A DNA stretch of 64,000 nucleotides, taken from positions 1 to 64,000 of the forward strand of contig CAITZM010000027.1 in NCBI GenBank assembly GCA_903896925.1. Reading direction: 5' to 3'. Below, piece after piece: positions 61,824 to 64,000 of the stretch. A program made the translations under genes and the position numbers. The notes under the pieces are model-generated. The model saw only the letters and a list, made by a program, of their open reading frames with translations, was not told where the DNA came from and did not search any database. The number at the start of each line of letters is the position of its first letter. The stretch's first letter is position 1. The DNA comes from an uncultured Lentisphaerota bacterium. GTDB taxonomy: Bacteria; Verrucomicrobiota; Kiritimatiellia; CAIQIC01.

Positions 61824-64000
61824 TCACACCCAGCCTTCGGCGCGAGCCTGGGCCATGCCGTCGGTGTAGCGGTCCATCGAGTCCTCGGTGCCGTCGAGCG
61901 CGACGAACATGCGGACGAAATCGGCCAGCTCGGGCGGCGCTTCCTTCTTGCCGAATTCCTTCGCGGTGTTGGAGATCACGGCGTCGAGCCCGTACTCCAT
62001 CGCCACCTCGATGAAGGCGCGCAGATGGCCGATGCGGCGTTTGCGCGCGCCGTAGACCCAGTTCGAAACGCCGAGCACCGCGTGGACGCCCTGCAGCTCC
62101 GCATCCTTGCGGATCTCCCGGATGGCGAGGAAGGCGTTGCGCGTGTGCGAGCTCTTGAGGTTGCCCTCGGGATCCATGAACCCGTCGGTGCCGATGCCGA
62201 GCGTGACGGTGTCGAAGAACAGCTCGCCCGGACAGAAGCCCTCGGCCGTGGCGCGCGCGAACAGCTGCCGCGCGGCGGCCACCATCTCCGCGGACGATTG
62301 CAGCGGCCCCTGTTTGCCGACGAGCAGGCAGACCACGCTGAAGGCGCGCGTGCGGCGGCGCGCCAGCAGCGCCGCGTAGCGCTCCGGCTCGCTGTAGGTG
62401 ACGGAGTTGACCAGCGGCGGGCGCAGGTCCGCGCCGAGCCCCAGCCACTCATCGAGGCCGGCTTCGAGCACCGCCGGATCGGAACTGTCCACGCACGGCG
62501 GCACGCCCTCGCCGTAGATCCGGACCAGCCGCACCATCTGCCGCATGAAGCCCGGCGCGTCCGGCGCGTTGACCGCGTCGATGTTGAGGTCGATGTAGTC
62601 GGCGCCCTCCGCCGCCTGGGCGCGGATCAGCTCCGCGATCGCCGCGCGGCCGCGGCCGGGCCGCGCAAAGCCCGACGGCCCCTGCGCGAGCAGGTCCTGC
62701 ATCGCCGGGCCGGCGAACGGCAGCGTCGCGTGGATCAGCTCGGCGATCTGGATCAGGCCGCTGCCGGCGAGCGGATTCCGGCGCGCGGTGTGGTCGCGCT
62801 CGAAAAAGTTGTTCAGCACCGACGCCGTGTTCCGCAGCGCCGGGTTGCGGCGCGGCAGCGTGAGCCGCTTGAAATCTTCCAGCGCGTTCCGGCGCAGGGC
62901 GCGGTAATAAATCTTCTCGCCCACGCAGACGCGGTCCGGGTTGTTGCCGCAATGCCCCGTCGGATCGGCATCGCCGCAGGGCGCGTTGCTCAGGCCCTTC
63001 TCGCAGGCGCCGAGCGTGCAGACATACTGGTTCTCCGGCAGGAAGCAGTCGCCGCAGTGCTCGCACTCGTAGCCTGCGGTCTTGCCGAAGCCTTCAAGGC
63101 ATTTGAAGACGCGGTAGAGGGCGCCCTCGTGCTCCGCCGAGCTGTCGAAGGGCTTCAGCAGCGCCCGCGTCACGGTGTGCAGGCCGCCGTCCTCCGCGAA
63201 CACCGCGCCGTGGACGCCCCACGAAACCGGGGCGGCGGCGCTGACCTTGGGCGCCGCGCCCGCGGGCGGCGCAAACGTGAGGTTGCCGCGGAACGCGCGC
63301 CAGTCCTGGATCGCCAACGCCTGCTCCACCACCTGCTCGATCTCCCCGATGGACTGGAAGTCGCCGGGCTTGCCGAGATCGGAGCCCGCGTAGCCGAGGC
63401 CGCGGAACATCGCGACCTGCTGCGCGGCGCGCGTCAGGGCCGCCGCCTCGCTCTCGCCCTGCACCCGCGCGAGCAGCGCCGGCGTGATCACGCAGCCCGG
63501 CAGGGTCTGCATGAAGCGCGCCGCGGCCTCGTTGATCACCATCGCGTTGCCGATCAGCGGCACCTGTTCCGCCTTCAGTTCCGCGACCAGCTGCTCCGAG
63601 CGGTCCGCATCCCAGCCCGACTGGCACACCAGGAACGCCGCGCCCTCGCGCACCTTCTTCGCGGCCTTGATGTACTGCATCGCCAGCGAGCCCTCCGTGT
63701 ACTTGAAGGGCGAGACCGCCGCGCCGGCGCTGAGCTGCGGCAGCGCCCTGAACGACGCATAATCCTTCGCGCCCTTCAGCAGCCCCACGTTGACGCGGTT
63801 GACCAGTTGCAGCAGGCCCAGCGCATCCAGTTCGAACACGCCGTGGCCCGCGGGCTTGTCGCCGGTCAGTGCGAGGAGCGTCGAGATGCCGCCCTCCGCC
63901 AGCGCCTGCAGCAGCGTCGTCAGCGCGTCGCTGTTGAGGTCCTTGCCGGTGACGTGCGGGATGATCTCGATCTCCTCCGGAAAGCCCGCGGCCCGCAGGA
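61824..64000 (-). CDS. MetF / MTHFR_C / pterin-binding methyltransferase fusion (5' end beyond window)
   Basis: At least 724 aa; the frame stays open to the right edge, and the protein there (IEIIPHVTGKDLNSD, LLALTGDKPAG) is MetF-type methylenetetrahydrofolate reductase, so the gene starts outside. Next comes the MTHFR_C zinc-type domain (YECEHCGDCFLPENQYVC, CEKGLSNAPCG, CGNNPDRVCVGE). The C-terminal 330 residues are a pterin-binding TIM barrel like methyl-THF:corrinoid methyltransferases (AEGADYIDLNIDAVNA, VDSSDPAVLEAGL, GVSNWVYGARKRR, DAVISNT). One chain would thus make methyl-THF and hand its methyl group to a corrinoid protein, feeding acetogenic-type C1 or methionine metabolism. Confidence 0.85.
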   Translation of the reverse strand, partial: LRAAGFPEEIEIIPHVTGKDLNSDALTTLLQALAEGGISTLLALTGDKPAGHGVFELDALGLLQLVNRVNVGLLKGAKDYASFRALPQLSAGAAVSPFKYTEGSLAMQYIKAAKKVREGAAFLVCQSGWDADRSEQLVAELKAEQVPLIGNAMVINEAAARFMQTLPGCVITPALLARVQGESEAAALTRAAQQVAMFRGLGYAGSDLGKPGDFQSIGEIEQVVEQALAIQDWRAFRGNLTFAPPAGAAPKVSAAAPVSWGVHGAVFAEDGGLHTVTRALLKPFDSSAEHEGALYRVFKCLEGFGKTAGYECEHCGDCFLPENQYVCTLGACEKGLSNAPCGDADPTGHCGNNPDRVCVGEKIYYRALRRNALEDFKRLTLPRRNPALRNTASVLNNFFERDHTARRNPLAGSGLIQIAELIHATLPFAGPAMQDLLAQGPSGFARPGRGRAAIAELIRAQAAEGADYIDLNIDAVNAPDAPGFMRQMVRLVRIYGEGVPPCVDSSDPAVLEAGLDEWLGLGADLRPPLVNSVTYSEPERYAALLARRRTRAFSVVCLLVGKQGPLQSSAEMVAAARQLFARATAEGFCPGELFFDTVTLGIGTDGFMDPEGNLKSSHTRNAFLAIREIRKDAELQGVHAVLGVSNWVYGARKRRIGHLRAFIEVAMEYGLDAVISNTAKEFGKKEAPPELADFVRMFVALDGTEDSMDRYTDGMAQARAEGWV

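Overview
The window is GC-rich bacterial DNA from one coherent genome. It has no rRNA, tRNA, CRISPR array, phage or transposase that I can see. The best fit is an anaerobic member of the PVC group, probably Kiritimatiellota or a close relative. Grounds: many secreted sulfatases, esterases and giant glycosidase-like proteins; three PEP-CTERM proteins with an unusual shared tail (PEPVxATLL...LRRRLQ); a HzsA-like c-haem protein of the kind common in Planctomycetes/Verrucomicrobia; and oxygen-sensitive ferredoxin metabolism (pyruvate:ferredoxin oxidoreductase, ferredoxin, a folate/corrinoid methyl-transfer fusion). This placement is inference from gene content, with no marker gene available.

Layout. 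(1) 1-32,328: nearly all genes on the + strand, mostly exported enzymes: two sulfatases, a two-lobed pepsin-like aspartic protease, a metallophosphatase, a DUF1566 protein, a TonB-dependent receptor, two SGNH/SASA esterases, a PDZ-HEAT protein, a heparinase-fold lyase candidate, an alpha/beta hydrolase, a TIM-barrel glycosidase candidate, a beta-propeller c-haem protein and a GH43-like propeller. It reads as a locus for breaking down a sulfated, acylated glycan. Embedded at 7.0-9.8 kb is a small unexplained set (short ORF, four-helix membrane protein, lipoprotein, decayed gene). (2) 32.7-46.5 kb: mutL, then mainly minus-strand genes: an unknown helical protein, a 1235-aa glycosidase-like protein with an AsmA-like membrane protein, a frameshifted outer-membrane barrel divergent from a C39-like pseudo-peptidase, a pteridine-reductase-like SDR, a PEP-CTERM subtilase and a flavoprotein lacking its redox disulfide. 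(3) 46.7-51.1 kb: three separately transcribed PEP-CTERM genes, each with its own terminator (two nearly identical), followed by a LuxR response regulator that appears membrane-anchored. (4) 51.6-56.5 kb: nifJ (frameshifted at its extreme 3' end), a dihydroorotate-dehydrogenase-like gene and a ferredoxin gene, closed by a strong terminator. (5) 56.9-61.6 kb: a FeeM-like N-acyltransferase with a PaaK-like adenylating enzyme, convergent with an RsbU-RsbW-RsbV type partner-switching module. (6) 61.8 kb to the edge: a MetF / MTHFR_C / pterin-binding methyltransferase fusion, cut by the window end.

Intergenic DNA carries many short perfect or near-perfect palindromes (6-12 bp stems, 3-5 nt loops) of related but not identical sequence. 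They are the most striking non-coding feature. Two genes (nifJ and the outer-membrane barrel) carry apparent single-base frameshifts near their 3' ends, which could be assembly errors. The candidates I rate most worth following are the palindrome family, the FeeM/PaaK pair beside the partner-switching module, the membrane-anchored regulator beside the PEP-CTERM genes, the bacterial pepsin homologue and the folate-methyl fusion protein.
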